Shown here piece after piece: positions 50,158-58,589 of a stretch of 64,000 nt of DNA. This DNA is from Candidatus Diapherotrites archaeon (GTDB taxonomy: Archaea; Iainarchaeota; Iainarchaeia; Iainarchaeales; 1-14-0-10-31-34). A model generated the notes under the pieces. The model was not told the DNA's origin. It did no database searches and saw only the letters and a list, made by a program, of their open reading frames with translations. The position numbers and the translations under genes are program-made. The first letter of the stretch is position 1; each line of letters opens with the position of its first letter. Location: NCBI GenBank assembly GCA_040755695.1, contig JBFMAK010000002.1, positions 62,001 to 126,000 on the forward strand, given 5' to 3'.

Positions 50158-50583
50158 ATGGTTAAAGAACATGAACAAGCAAGGGAAAAAAAGCCTGTGT
50201 GGGTCGAAATAAAGGAAAAAGAATTAGAGGAATTGATTGTAAGCTTATTCAATCAAGGAAACAGCCCTTCAAAGATTGGAGTAATTCTGCGCGACCAGTA
50301 TGGAGTACCTAAAGCAAAACTTCTGGCAAAGAAAAGGCTTGCAAAAATCCTGAAAGACCACAAGCTTGAATTGAAGATGCCCGAAGACCTCATGAATTTG
50401 ATAAGGAAGTCTGTTGCAGAATACAGGCACTTAGAGGAAAACAAGAAGGACTTCAAGGCAAAAAGAGGCTACCAGCTCACAGTATCAAAAATCAGAAGGC
50501 TTACTAAATATTATATCATGGAAGGAAAAATTCCAAGCGATTGGAGATACACCCCAGAAAAAGCGTCATTGCTTGTGAAGTGA
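50158..50583 (+). CDS. rps15: 30S ribosomal protein S15 (uS15)
   Basis: A 141-residue archaeal/eukaryotic S13-type protein, with N-terminal domain P-V-W-V-E-I-K-E-K-E-L-E-E-L-I and the middle P-S-K-I-G-V-I-L-R-D-Q-Y-G-V-P. The S15 domain ends R-L-T-K-Y-Y-I. A TATA-like run and GAAGTGAAA precede the start. S3Ae follows after a 41-codon gene. Confidence 0.95.
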   Translation: MVKEHEQAREKKPVWVEIKEKELEELIVSLFNQGNSPSKIGVILRDQYGVPKAKLLAKKRLAKILKDHKLELKMPEDLMNLIRKSVAEYRHLEENKKDFKAKRGYQLTVSKIRRLTKYYIMEGKIPSDWRYTPEKASLLVK

Positions 50584-50590
50584 AATAAAA

Positions 50591-50716
50591 ATGAAAACAA
50601 AATACGAATTTGAATTGAAAGCGAAGGAGAAGAAAAAGGAAATAAGAAGAAAAGGAGAAAAAGAATTAAGTGAACTATTAATTGAATTAAATGAATCTTT
50701 AAAGGAACTGAATTAA
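50591..50716 (+). CDS. 41-residue charged protein between S15 and S3Ae
   Basis: An ATG frame with the mRNA spacing of an operon gene. It encodes a highly charged helix, M-K-T-K-Y-E-F-E-L-K-A-K-E-K-K-K, ending L-I-E-L-N-E-S-L-K-E-L-N. The preceding stop TGA and AAATAAAA leave no strong Shine-Dalgarno, so translation is plausible but unproven. Other archaea carry the KEOPS subunit Pcc1 or other small genes near here, but this is too short for Pcc1 and lacks its pattern. Confidence 0.45.
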   Translation: MKTKYEFELKAKEKKKEIRRKGEKELSELLIELNESLKELN

Positions 50717-50735
50717 TTTTTTGGTGAAACAAAAA

Positions 50736-51365
50736 ATGCCTGCAATAGAGGAAACAGCAAAAGAAAAAGAGACAGCAAAAAAAGCTGTTGGAAAGACCTC
50801 GCGCAGGACAATAGACAAATGGAAGAAAAAGAAATGGTTTGTATTACATGCATCAAAATCATTCAACCAGAGAGAGATAGGGGAAACGCCGGCAGAAAAG
50901 CCTGAATTGGTTGAAGGCAGGACAATTTTAGTTAGCGCACAAGAACTGGTGAATGTGCCAAAAAAACAGCACTTAATGCTCAAATTTAAGGTAGATAAAG
51001 TTCAAGGACTGAAGGCTTACACCAGGCTTGTAGGCCATGAAGTAAACCCTAATTTTATAAGAAGGCTTGTGAGAAGGCGTACAAGCAAGATTGAATCAAA
51101 TCAAGTTGTAGAATTAAAGGACGGCAAAGCAAAAGTCAAAGCACTTACGGTGACCGCAAGAAAGCTTTTTGGAAGGCAGGAGACAAAAATAAGAAAGATA
51201 ATGGCAGACAAAATTGCTTCTGCGGCAAAGAAAAAAGAATTTGAGGAATTCCTGCACGAACTGCTTTTCGGGAGCGTGCTAAGCAAAATAAACTCTGAAG
51301 CAAAAAAGATTGGGCTGCTGAAAAGGATTGAAATAATAAAGACTGCTTTTATTGAAAGCAAATGA
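50736..51365 (+). CDS. rps3ae: 30S ribosomal protein S3Ae (eS1)
   Basis: About 209 residues from ATG 50736, which is preceded by GGTGA; TTG at 50721 is possible. Conserved features are K-W-K-K-K-K-W-F-V-L-H-A, V-G-H-E-V-N-P-N-F-I-R-R-L-V-R-R-R-T-S-K and V-T-A-R-K-L-F-G-R-Q. An Ala/Lys/Glu extension precedes the domain. It is normal for this to follow S15. Confidence 0.95.
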   Translation: MPAIEETAKEKETAKKAVGKTSRRTIDKWKKKKWFVLHASKSFNQREIGETPAEKPELVEGRTILVSAQELVNVPKKQHLMLKFKVDKVQGLKAYTRLVGHEVNPNFIRRLVRRRTSKIESNQVVELKDGKAKVKALTVTARKLFGRQETKIRKIMADKIASAAKKKEFEEFLHELLFGSVLSKINSEAKKIGLLKRIEIIKTAFIESK

Positions 51366-51371
51366 ACTCAT

Positions 51372-52046
51372 ATGAGCCAATTAACTGAAATAATCATCCT
51401 CCTTGTTTTTCTGGCTTTATTCTCTTTAATTACATTAAAGAAAAAAAATTATGATATTGAGGGAATCCTGACAGGAAACATAATTGGAATTGCATCCTAT
51501 TTATTGGGCGGCCTGACAGCATTCATGGTCATAGCATACTTTTTTGTGATAGGAGAAATTGGAACACGATATGGAAGGAATAAAAGAAAAGACAAGCACG
51601 AAAAGAGAAGCACTGGAAACGTGCTTGGAAACAGCCTGCCTTCATTTTTCTTTCTGCCATTCAGTTCAATTGCTTTTTTTTCTGGAATTGCAAGCGCCCT
51701 TGCAGACACCCTTGCAGCAGAAATAGGCATGCTCAGCAAAAAAAAGCCTGTCCTTATCACAGATTTCAGGAAGGTTGAGAGAGGCACAGACGGGGCAATA
51801 ACAGCTCTTGGATTAATTGCCTCAATAATTGGAGCAGGATTAATAGCATTAATCCATTACGGCTTATTCAGGAACATTAATTCTTTCATTATAATTCTGA
51901 TTGCAGGATTTTTGGGTTCAATAGCAGACAGCTTTCTTGGGGCAACACTGCAGAGAAAGAAATTATTGGACAATAATTCAGTCAACTTCTTTGCCACAGC
52001 CATGGGCGCAGCAGCAGCATTTATATTAGCGAAAGCAGTAATATAA
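51372..52046 (+). CDS. DUF92/TMEM19-family membrane protein
   Basis: A 224-residue protein with about six hydrophobic helices. The family stretches are N-V-L-G-N-S-L-P-S-F, S-A-L-A-D-T-L-A-A-E-I-G-M-L, and T-D-G-A-I-T-A-L-G (about residue 140), with G-S-I-A-D-S-F-L-G-A-T-L-Q later. Relatives include phytyl-phosphate kinases of plants (VTE6), so a role in isoprenoid phosphate handling is possible but unproven in archaea. Confidence 0.85.
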   Translation: MSQLTEIIILLVFLALFSLITLKKKNYDIEGILTGNIIGIASYLLGGLTAFMVIAYFFVIGEIGTRYGRNKRKDKHEKRSTGNVLGNSLPSFFFLPFSSIAFFSGIASALADTLAAEIGMLSKKKPVLITDFRKVERGTDGAITALGLIASIIGAGLIALIHYGLFRNINSFIIILIAGFLGSIADSFLGATLQRKKLLDNNSVNFFATAMGAAAAFILAKAVI

Positions 52047-52057
52047 TTGGGCCAGAA

Positions 52058-52492
52058 ATGTCTTACAAGCTGTTTTATAAGGGAGAACAGATTGAAGTAA
52101 AAGACCTTAATAGATTTGACTTATGGAATACTTTCAGGATAATGAAAAAATTTCAAGTGCCATTTGAGACTGCGGGAAAAATGCATGAGGAAATGAAAGG
52201 CTCTGACTATTATAAAGGGAAAGAACTTGAAATATTAAAAGACGAAAAAAACAAATATGAAATTTTAGAATACAGAAGAGATCCTGAACAAAATTTTAAA
52301 AACAAAATCAGGAAAATGAAGGAAGAAAAATTGGAATTAATCCGAGAAATAAAAAGCAAAGAAGCCATAAAGGAAAAAATAAGAGAAACAATGAGAAAAA
52401 GAAATAAACCGCGGCAAAAAATGCAAACCCAAAAAAAAGAAGAGAAAAAAGGGAAATTCAGGCGTAAACCCCAGCCTAAGCATTACAGGTAA
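52058..52492 (+). CDS. Small basic cytoplasmic protein, unknown
   Basis: 144 residues. The first 60 form a compact region (S-Y-K-L-F-Y-K-G-E-Q-I-E-V, F-D-L-W-N-T-F-R-I-M-K-K-F). The rest is very basic and low-complexity (E-K-I-R-E-T-M-R-K-R-N-K-P-R-Q-K), ending P-K-H-Y-R. An RNA-binding role is possible by composition only. It follows DUF92 by 11 bases and is probably in the same transcript. Confidence 0.6.
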   Translation: MSYKLFYKGEQIEVKDLNRFDLWNTFRIMKKFQVPFETAGKMHEEMKGSDYYKGKELEILKDEKNKYEILEYRRDPEQNFKNKIRKMKEEKLELIREIKSKEAIKEKIRETMRKRNKPRQKMQTQKKEEKKGKFRRKPQPKHYR

Positions 52493-52500
52493 AAAAAAAA

Positions 52501-53430
52501 CTATTTTGCCTGGATTGAGGGCTGAAGGTTTGCTGGACGTACTGCTGTAATAAAGCCTGAGCCAAATGAAAAACCTGCTTGAGAAAAAAGGTCAGAGAAA
52601 GACAGCTGCTTTTTGCCGTAAACTTTAAGGGAAGGCTCTCCTTTAATGCCTGCGAGTTCTCCTGCCTTCAGTATTGCTTTATCCCTTGTGCCCAAAGCGT
52701 CAATCAATCCTGCTTTTTTTGCCTGGGCGCCTGAAAGAATTCTTCCATCTGCAACCTCCCCAAATTTCTCTTGTGAAATTTTTCCTGCCCTGAATTTCAG
52801 TACATCGCGCTTGAAGTGAGAGAAAGCATCGCTTAAAATTTCCTGAATCAATTGCTCTTCTTCTGCTGAAAGTTCCTCGAAAGGATTGCCTAAAGCCTTG
52901 TATTTCCCTTCCTTTATAATTTTCACTTTCACCCCCAACTTCTCCATCAAACCGTTAATGTCAGGGGCAATGGAAATTACTCCAATGCTACCAGTAATTG
53001 AATCCTCGTCAGCCATAATGAAGTCTGAAGCAGAAGCAATATAGTATGCCCCGGAAGTGCAAATGTCCGCAATCCATGAAACCTTGGGCTTTTTTGTTTC
53101 CTTCAATTTTGCCACAATCTGTTTTGTTGGAACAATTGCCCCTCCAGGGCTGTCTATGTCCAGAAGAATTGCTGAAACTGAAGGGTCATTTTCAGCTTCA
53201 TCAATTGAATCAATTATTTCCTGTGAGCTCAGCGATGAACTAAGATAAGGGGCCCCTGAAACAATCTCTCCTTTAATTGGAATTATTGCAATTGAGGGGC
53301 CAAAAGACAAGAAGCCTCCTGAAGAACTAAAACTTTCACCTCCAAAGAAAATGCTTGCAAGCCATGCAAAGCCCACTAAAACAATTATAGCAAAAACAAT
53401 TATTATTAGCGCAAGCAATTTTTTATCCAT
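52501..53430 (-). CDS. sppA: Signal peptide peptidase SppA (S49 family)
   Basis: About 309 residues from ATG 53430, which follows GTGGT. An N-terminal membrane anchor precedes the S49 domain: I-A-I-I-P-I-K-G-E-I, D-I-D-S-P-G-G-A-I-V, and the catalytic Ser in C-T-S-G-A-Y-Y-I-A. The general base Lys is expected in I-K-E-G-K-Y-K-A-L-G-N-P-F. It digests cleaved signal peptides and damaged membrane proteins. CarS is divergent and 70 bases away; SecD/SecF are nearby, forming an envelope cluster. Confidence 0.93.
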   Translation of the reverse strand: MDKKLLALIIIVFAIIVLVGFAWLASIFFGGESFSSSGGFLSFGPSIAIIPIKGEIVSGAPYLSSSLSSQEIIDSIDEAENDPSVSAILLDIDSPGGAIVPTKQIVAKLKETKKPKVSWIADICTSGAYYIASASDFIMADEDSITGSIGVISIAPDINGLMEKLGVKVKIIKEGKYKALGNPFEELSAEEEQLIQEILSDAFSHFKRDVLKFRAGKISQEKFGEVADGRILSGAQAKKAGLIDALGTRDKAILKAGELAGIKGEPSLKVYGKKQLSFSDLFSQAGFSFGSGFITAVRPANLQPSIQAK

Positions 53431-53500
53431 TAAACCACATAAAGAAAAGAATACAATTAATAATTTAAATGTAACCAAAATCTTAAATTAGGAGAATAAA

Positions 53501-54019
53501 ATGGATTTAATTACTTCAATTGTAAGGATGGCATTGATTGCTGCCCCGCTTTATGCAGCCAATGGAAGCGCGGTAATCTTTTCAGGGAGAACGCCCTTGG
53601 ACTTAAACAGCAAATTTGTTGACGGAAGAGAAGTCTTCGGGAAAGGAAAAACCTTCAGGGGAACCTTTTTCGGAATAATAACAGGAATAATTGTAACGCT
53701 GATAATAGCAAACTTTTTCTTCAATGAAACCCTATTACTCACAAAACACTATGTTTTTTATGGAATACTAGTTTCAGTTGGAGCAATTTTCGGGGACCTA
53801 ACAGGAAGCTTCCTTAAGAGAAGAATGGGATTAAAGAGAGGAGCCCCAGTAATAATCCTGGACCAATTTGATTTCCTTTTTGTGGGAATACTCTTCGGCG
53901 CATTCTATGCCCTGCCCTCAATAGAAGAATTCATTGCGCTCGCAGCAATAACACTCATAGCGCACAAGCTCTCAAACATGATTGCATTCAAGTTCAAATT
54001 AAAGAAAGTTCCCTGGTGA
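53501..54019 (+). CDS. carS: CDP-archaeol synthase
   Basis: A 172-residue membrane enzyme that activates digeranylgeranylglyceryl phosphate with CTP for archaeal phospholipids. The DUF46/CarS motifs are A-N-G-S-A-V-I-F-S-G, D-G-R-E-V-F-G-K-G-K-T-F-R-G, F-G-D-L-T-G-S-F-L-K-R-R and V-I-I-L-D-Q-F-D-F. About five hydrophobic helices are present. Its place before the archaeosortase-like gene is notable, since archaeosortases link proteins to archaeol-type lipids. Confidence 0.94.
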   Translation: MDLITSIVRMALIAAPLYAANGSAVIFSGRTPLDLNSKFVDGREVFGKGKTFRGTFFGIITGIIVTLIIANFFFNETLLLTKHYVFYGILVSVGAIFGDLTGSFLKRRMGLKRGAPVIILDQFDFLFVGILFGAFYALPSIEEFIALAAITLIAHKLSNMIAFKFKLKKVPW

Positions 54020-54032
54020 AAGGTGAGTAAAG

Positions 54033-54527
54033 ATAAAAAAAGAAAACGAAACAGAAAAAATTTTATTCTTCCTAATAAAATTTGCAGTAATATTCTCTGC
54101 CCTGCACCTGCTCGTATGGACTGTGGACCTGAAGTTCTTGGAGGACTGGCTTGCAGGAACAGAAGCAGGCTTCACAGGCCTCCAAAGCAAGGGAAACATC
54201 ATTTTCCTGAAAGAAGAAAAAATTGAAATCAATCCTTCCTGCACAGGCCTCATAAGCGCAAGCATTCTGGCAGCAGTAATCTTTTCATTGAGGAAGCCTG
54301 AAATAAAAAAGAAGATTTTGATTTTCTTGGGTGGGACAATAATTTTATTCCTTTTGAATATTGCGCGAGTGTACTTTGTGCTCTTAATTGGAATAAGTTA
54401 TGGAGCCCAAACAGCAGAATTCGCTCATCAGCTGACCTGGCTGAGCACAGCAGCATTCATTGTAATTTTATGGTATTACTTCACTTTGCGCATCACGAAA
54501 TCAAAGGAATTCCACGAGCTACTCTGA
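54033..54527 (+). CDS. Archaeosortase/exosortase-like membrane protein, apparent ATA start
   Basis: The frame is open from just after a stop at 54024 and reads K-K-E-N-E-T-E-K-I-L-F-F-L-I-K, a basic start and TM helix, and then the downstream protein. The only start with correct spacing to AGGTGAG (54021-54027) is ATA at 54033; the first ATG/GTG in frame is GTG 54123, inside the first helix. About 164 residues with four helices. Exosortase/archaeosortase active-site residues are recognisable: Cys in N-P-S-C-T-G-L, Arg in L-L-N-I-A-R-V-Y-F-V, and His in E-F-A-H-Q-L-T-W. The frame lies 14 bases after CarS. Confidence 0.78.
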   Translation: MKKENETEKILFFLIKFAVIFSALHLLVWTVDLKFLEDWLAGTEAGFTGLQSKGNIIFLKEEKIEINPSCTGLISASILAAVIFSLRKPEIKKKILIFLGGTIILFLLNIARVYFVLLIGISYGAQTAEFAHQLTWLSTAAFIVILWYYFTLRITKSKEFHELL

Positions 54528-54536
54528 GGAAATAAA

Positions 54537-54815
54537 ATGCTATTAAAACCCGGATCAAAAAAAATTGGAACCCTAAGCAATTACTTTTTGAAATTCAAAG
54601 GAAATGTTCCTGAAATAGAAAGTAAATTGGCTTCGATGCCAGCAAAAAAAGTTGCTGGAGAAATGGGAATTCCAGTGCACCCATTTGAGGGATTCATGAA
54701 ACATTTCAATCTAACAAGCACTCGCGGAGAAGCAGAAGCAGAGCAAAAAGAAAGGCGATTTCTGAAGGGCAGTTTCTGGAACAAAAAAAGTGAAATTGAT
54801 CAGAGGAAATTTTAG
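54537..54815 (+). CDS. Unknown small protein, possibly the front half of a frameshifted gene
   Basis: 92 residues, starting ten bases after the archaeosortase-like gene behind GAGGAA. It begins with L-K-P-G-S-K-K-I-G-T-L-S-N-Y-F and has a helix-turn-like K-K-V-A-G-E-M-G-I-P-V-H-P-F. The frame ends after W-N-K-K-S-E-I. Removing one A from the A7 run at 54783-54789 would join it to the +1 frame, which reads on with the sensible sequence K-S-N-E-E-L-C-N-L-L-G-V-P-P-T-R-G. The function is unknown. Confidence 0.55.
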   Translation: MLLKPGSKKIGTLSNYFLKFKGNVPEIESKLASMPAKKVAGEMGIPVHPFEGFMKHFNLTSTRGEAEAEQKERRFLKGSFWNKKSEIDQRKF

Positions 54816-54957
54816 GACAAAAAGCAATGAGGAACTATGCAATTTACTGGGGGTTCCTCCTACAAGAGGAAACCAGAAAAGAATTGTGGCTTATATCTCA
54901 TGGCTTAAACTGAAAAGAAAACAAAAAAAAAGGCAAGAAAAAAAAATTAAATTAATT
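54790..54957 (+). other. Downstream half of the possible frameshifted gene
   Basis: The frame from GTG 54790 encodes L-I-R-G-N-F-R-T-K-S-N-E-E-L, then P-P-T-R-G-N-Q-K-R-I-V-A-Y-I-S-W-L-K, which looks like real protein, then a Lys-rich run. No Shine-Dalgarno precedes the GTG. The frame stays open to 55080 and overlaps the convergent secD by about 120 bases, so its true end is unclear. I list only the part before secD. Confidence 0.4.
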
Positions 54958-56574
54958 TTATTTCTTGTGCGAGAGCAGGTATTTTGCTATTTCGCTGTAG
55001 GCAGGCCTTGTGATAATGACTCCTGCCAGAAGGCCTACAATTGTGGTTATTGCAAATCCTACGAGCTTTCCCATTCCTGAACTGAAAATGATTAATGGAA
55101 GCATTGTTGCAATGACCGTTGCAGCAGCAGTGAATATAATGAAAAAGGCTCTCTTAATCCTGTTCACAAAAGATGTCTCAGTTTCAGTTTCCCTCTTCAG
55201 CAATTCATCTGTAATGACAATTTGGTCATTAACGCCTGTTCCGACAACAGTAAGGATTCCAGCAATTGAGGCAAGATCCAAATTCCATTTAATAAGGGAA
55301 GCAAAACCTAAGGTTAGGACAACCTCGCATACTGCAGTCATCATCATTGGGAGAGTTAAACTCAACTGCCTGTAGCGCAAGTACAACACCAATGCAACAA
55401 TCACCAAAGCAATCAATCCCATTATAAGCGCGGTATTCAAGAACTCTCTTCCAAGGGTGGCGGAAACAGTCTCCTTTGAAATGCTTTCAACTGAAATTGG
55501 AAGCGAACCGGATTCAAGAATTACTGTCAGGTCTGAAAGCTTCTGCATTGCATCCTGCTGGCTTTCCCCGTAACCCCTTATTATTAACTCAGAGTAAACT
55601 GTAGCGTCATCTATGTCTTCCTTGTAAGGGTTAAGGTTTGTTACGTCCTCGCTTAAGGAGATAACCTCTTTTGCTCCTGTTGCAGTCCAAGTCCAAGGGA
55701 CATCAGTTTCTGGTTCAATCTTCTTTACATTAAAGCCTAAAGAATTCAAGTCTTCGATGATTTTAAGGTCAATATTAGAAGGAACCAAAGCGTTTGGATG
55801 CAATTCAAGTGAGGAAAGAAGTTCTTCTTTCTGTTCTGCTGAAAGATTCTGGTCAAATACAATGAATGGAACTGAAGCATTTTTCTGCAATTCATCAATT
55901 TTCGTGCTGGCTGGAATGCTTGCAAGCCTGTTTCCCTTCAAGTACAATTCCTTGTCGTAATTGAATTGGTCCTGCGAGAAAACCAGAACTGAATCCAAGG
56001 GCCTGTCAATAAAGAAATAAGTTCTTTCACAGTCATAGGTCTTCTGGTTTGTCTGGGGGTCAAAGCCTATAGTGCATTTATGGAAGGTTTGCTCAGTAAA
56101 ACTCTTTGCTCCAGCATCACTCAAAAGGAAAGGCAGAGTCCACTTGTAGGCGTCACCTTCAGGCATGAAGCCATAGCCTTTCTGGGGGTCCTTAAAAATC
56201 TGCTTTAAGTCTGCTCCAGTGAAAAGAATATCCCCATCCAATGTCGCCTCAAATTTCCCCTGCTTTTTAAGCAGGAGTTCAATCCTCCCAACATTTGCAG
56301 GGTCAGATTCAGCTACCTGAACCAAAATAAAGTCTGAGCCAAAGGTTGAAACCTTTGTGTCCTTCAATCCAGTCCAGTCCAAGCGCTTTGAGACAACAGA
56401 AGTAATCAAAGCCAATTCATCTGGATTAACAGGCTTTGAGAGATGAATAAGGAATTGAGTGCCTCCACTGAAATCCAAGCCGAACTTCAATCCATTAACA
56501 AAAATTATGAGTACTGCAAAAAGCATTACAGCTATTAAAAACAATAACTTCCAGTTCTTTAGAAGCTCTCTCAT
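54958..56574 (-). CDS. secD: Protein-export membrane protein SecD
   Basis: A 538-residue RND-type subunit that helps late steps of Sec export. TM1 is followed by the D1 motif G-L-D-F-S-G-G-T-Q-F, then a large extracellular P1 domain and five clustered helices, with G-T-G-V-N-D-Q-I-V-I-T-D-E-L in the TM4 region and E-T-S-F-V-N-R-I-K-R-A-F. The start overlaps the SecF stop (ATGA), so the order is secF-secD, typical of archaea. Confidence 0.94.
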   Translation of the reverse strand: MRELLKNWKLLFLIAVMLFAVLIIFVNGLKFGLDFSGGTQFLIHLSKPVNPDELALITSVVSKRLDWTGLKDTKVSTFGSDFILVQVAESDPANVGRIELLLKKQGKFEATLDGDILFTGADLKQIFKDPQKGYGFMPEGDAYKWTLPFLLSDAGAKSFTEQTFHKCTIGFDPQTNQKTYDCERTYFFIDRPLDSVLVFSQDQFNYDKELYLKGNRLASIPASTKIDELQKNASVPFIVFDQNLSAEQKEELLSSLELHPNALVPSNIDLKIIEDLNSLGFNVKKIEPETDVPWTWTATGAKEVISLSEDVTNLNPYKEDIDDATVYSELIIRGYGESQQDAMQKLSDLTVILESGSLPISVESISKETVSATLGREFLNTALIMGLIALVIVALVLYLRYRQLSLTLPMMMTAVCEVVLTLGFASLIKWNLDLASIAGILTVVGTGVNDQIVITDELLKRETETETSFVNRIKRAFFIIFTAAATVIATMLPLIIFSSGMGKLVGFAITTIVGLLAGVIITRPAYSEIAKYLLSHKK

Positions 56575-57638
56575 TTTCGCACCCTTGATTTTATTGATTC
56601 AAAATACCATAAAAGGACAGGAGCATTAAACATCCATGTCGCAATCATGTCCCCAATCAAGCCAAACAGTAAGACTGCAGCAATCTCAAAGATTACAATT
56701 ATCTGGTACAAGTAACTGAATACAAGCATTACAATTACAGCTACAAGCGCAGTCAAAGTCATTGTAATTCCAGTCCACATTGCATCAATTGTTCTTTCTC
56801 TTGGGGTCCTCTCTCTTCTCTTCAGGAGCCTTGTGGTGAGAAGAATGTCTGTGTCAACACTGTAACCGAAAAGCATCAAGAGAGCAGGAATTGAGTTTAA
56901 GGAGAGTGGAATCCCAAAAAACACCATTCCACTCATTGCGGAGAGCACATCAAACATTCCTGCAAAAATTATTGCAAGAGAAGGAATGAATTCCCTGAAA
57001 GCAACAAAAACTACAATGATAATTGAAATAAAGGCAACAATTGCAACAAAAACCGCATTATCCCTGAAAGCCTTCCCTAAGGTAGGCTCAATGCTCCTCA
57101 CCTGAAAGAAGCTTTCAGAGCTTAAGCCGAAATTCTGCCTTATGACCTGCCTTATTTCCTCAGTGAAAGAATTTCTTGCCTTGGAGTAAAGCTCGTCAGC
57201 CTTATCCACTAAATCCTTTCCTTTAAGCGAAGGCATTGATTCATCCTTAAGGAAAATTAGGGAAGAAGTAATGCTGTTTCGCGCATGCAGTTCAGCGTTA
57301 GCAGCATCATTTGATTCAAGGAAGCCTTTAGCCAAATTCAATTCCTTTGCAGCATTGCTCAAGTCCTTGTTTTCAGCGAACTCAATGTTCACTCCATAGC
57401 CTCCTGGCCCTGAAACAGAGGAAACCTTTAATTCGGAGAAATTGAACTGTTCTGAGAGTATTCCCTCAAGCTTTTTTGCATCAACAGGCTTGTCAGCCTT
57501 GAACACAATCAGGGTTCCGCCCTTCAAGTCAATTCCCTGGGCAATTTTAGGACTGAAAAAAACCAGGTAAATGAACAGAATTAATAGTATAGCGGGCACT
57601 ATCATGTAATACTTGTAGTTCCTGTCAAACAAACGCAT
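56571..57638 (-). CDS. secF: Protein-export membrane protein SecF
   Basis: A 355-residue partner of SecD. It has TM1 followed by G-I-D-L-K-G-G-T-L-I, an extracellular domain with a helical insert, and the RND-type C-terminal helices with L-F-G-Y-S-V-D-T-D-I-L-L-T-T-R-L-L and R-T-I-D-A-M-W-T-G-I-T-M. An A+T-rich stretch upstream (57640-57734) separates it from the divergent pilin-like gene. Confidence 0.94.
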   Translation of the reverse strand: MRLFDRNYKYYMIVPAILLILFIYLVFFSPKIAQGIDLKGGTLIVFKADKPVDAKKLEGILSEQFNFSELKVSSVSGPGGYGVNIEFAENKDLSNAAKELNLAKGFLESNDAANAELHARNSITSSLIFLKDESMPSLKGKDLVDKADELYSKARNSFTEEIRQVIRQNFGLSSESFFQVRSIEPTLGKAFRDNAVFVAIVAFISIIIVVFVAFREFIPSLAIIFAGMFDVLSAMSGMVFFGIPLSLNSIPALLMLFGYSVDTDILLTTRLLKRRERTPRERTIDAMWTGITMTLTALVAVIVMLVFSYLYQIIVIFEIAAVLLFGLIGDMIATWMFNAPVLLWYFESIKSRVRK

Positions 57639-57734
57639 TAAAGCTCACTCAAAAGCAAAAAAAATCCAATAAAAATTTAACCCAAAGAAAAGAATAAAAA
57701 CAAGATACTTTCAATTAAAATACTGGAGAACATA

Positions 57735-58544
57735 ATGAACAAAAAAAGCCTGAAAGGCCAAGGCACATTTGAATACCTCCTAATAGTGGTCGGGGCAATA
57801 GTAATTGCAGCCATAGCAATAGTACTGCTCACAGCACAAGGTGAAACAGGAAAAAATGCAGTGAACACAGGAAACACTGCTTTCTCCACTGGAACAGAAG
57901 AACTCCTTGGCCCTCAAGCAGACTTTAACTCAGACAAAACAGAAGGCACAATAAATGACACTTTTAATTTCACAGACCTTTCTACAGCGCCTTCAGGAAG
58001 CAGCATAACTTCATGGAACTGGAGTTTTGGGGATGGGGCAGGAAGCAGTGAACAAAACCCCTCACACCAATACACGAAAGGGGATGATTACACTGTAAGG
58101 CTTACAGTAATAGACAGCAAAGGCAAGACAAGCACTAAAGGAAAATTGATTAAAGTCACTTATTCTACAATCGCAGCAGATTTCACTGCACAGCAATTAT
58201 CCGGAGTAAAGACAGTTACTTTCACTGACACAACAGCAGTGCCCCCTGGAACAACAATTCTTGTAAGGGAATGAAATTTCGGGGACGGCAGCCCTCTATC
58301 ATATGAACAAACCCCGGCTCATGTATATGCAGGCTACACCTCTTACAATGCAACTTTAAGCGTAACAAACGACAAAGGAGAGCAAGGCACAGCAAGCCAA
58401 AATATTTGGGTTGAAAGATTATGCGGTAATGGCATTTGTGAACCGAGTGAAACATGCATGGTCCGCGGTGCTGACTGCGTTGAGCCAAACCCTTATTGTT
58501 GTGATGGGGCCTGCCAGTCATCATCAGTATGCCTGCCAACTTAA
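57735..58544 (+). pseudogene. Pilin-like PKD-domain surface protein with in-frame TGA at a conserved Trp
   Basis: The N-terminus K-G-Q-G-T-F-E-Y-L-L-I-V-V-G is an archaeal class III (type IV pilin) signal with its following hydrophobic helix. PKD domain 1 contains W-N-W-S-F-G-D-G. PKD domain 2 reads I-L-V-R-E-(TGA)-N-F-G-D-G, so the stop at 58272 occupies the conserved Trp position and one base change (TGG to TGA) explains it. The same frame then stays open for 90 codons, finishing the PKD domain and adding a Cys-rich end with C-G-N-G-I-C-E-P-S-E-T-C, to TAA 58542. Alternatives are a nonsense mutation, programmed readthrough or a sequence error. TGA is the normal stop elsewhere here. Confidence 0.8.
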
Positions 58545-58589
58545 AAAAAACAGCACAATAAAATAATCTTTTCTCTTTAATTTTTTATT

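Noticed and set aside
55010-55375. 121-codon plus-strand frame opposite secD
   Set aside because: Complement of the membrane-helix coding region of SecD; no ribosome-binding site and no family resemblance.
57735-58544. Selenocysteine or pyrrolysine reading of the TGA
   Set aside because: The expected residue is Trp and no SECIS-like element is seen; pyrrolysine uses TAG. A Trp-to-stop change is simpler.
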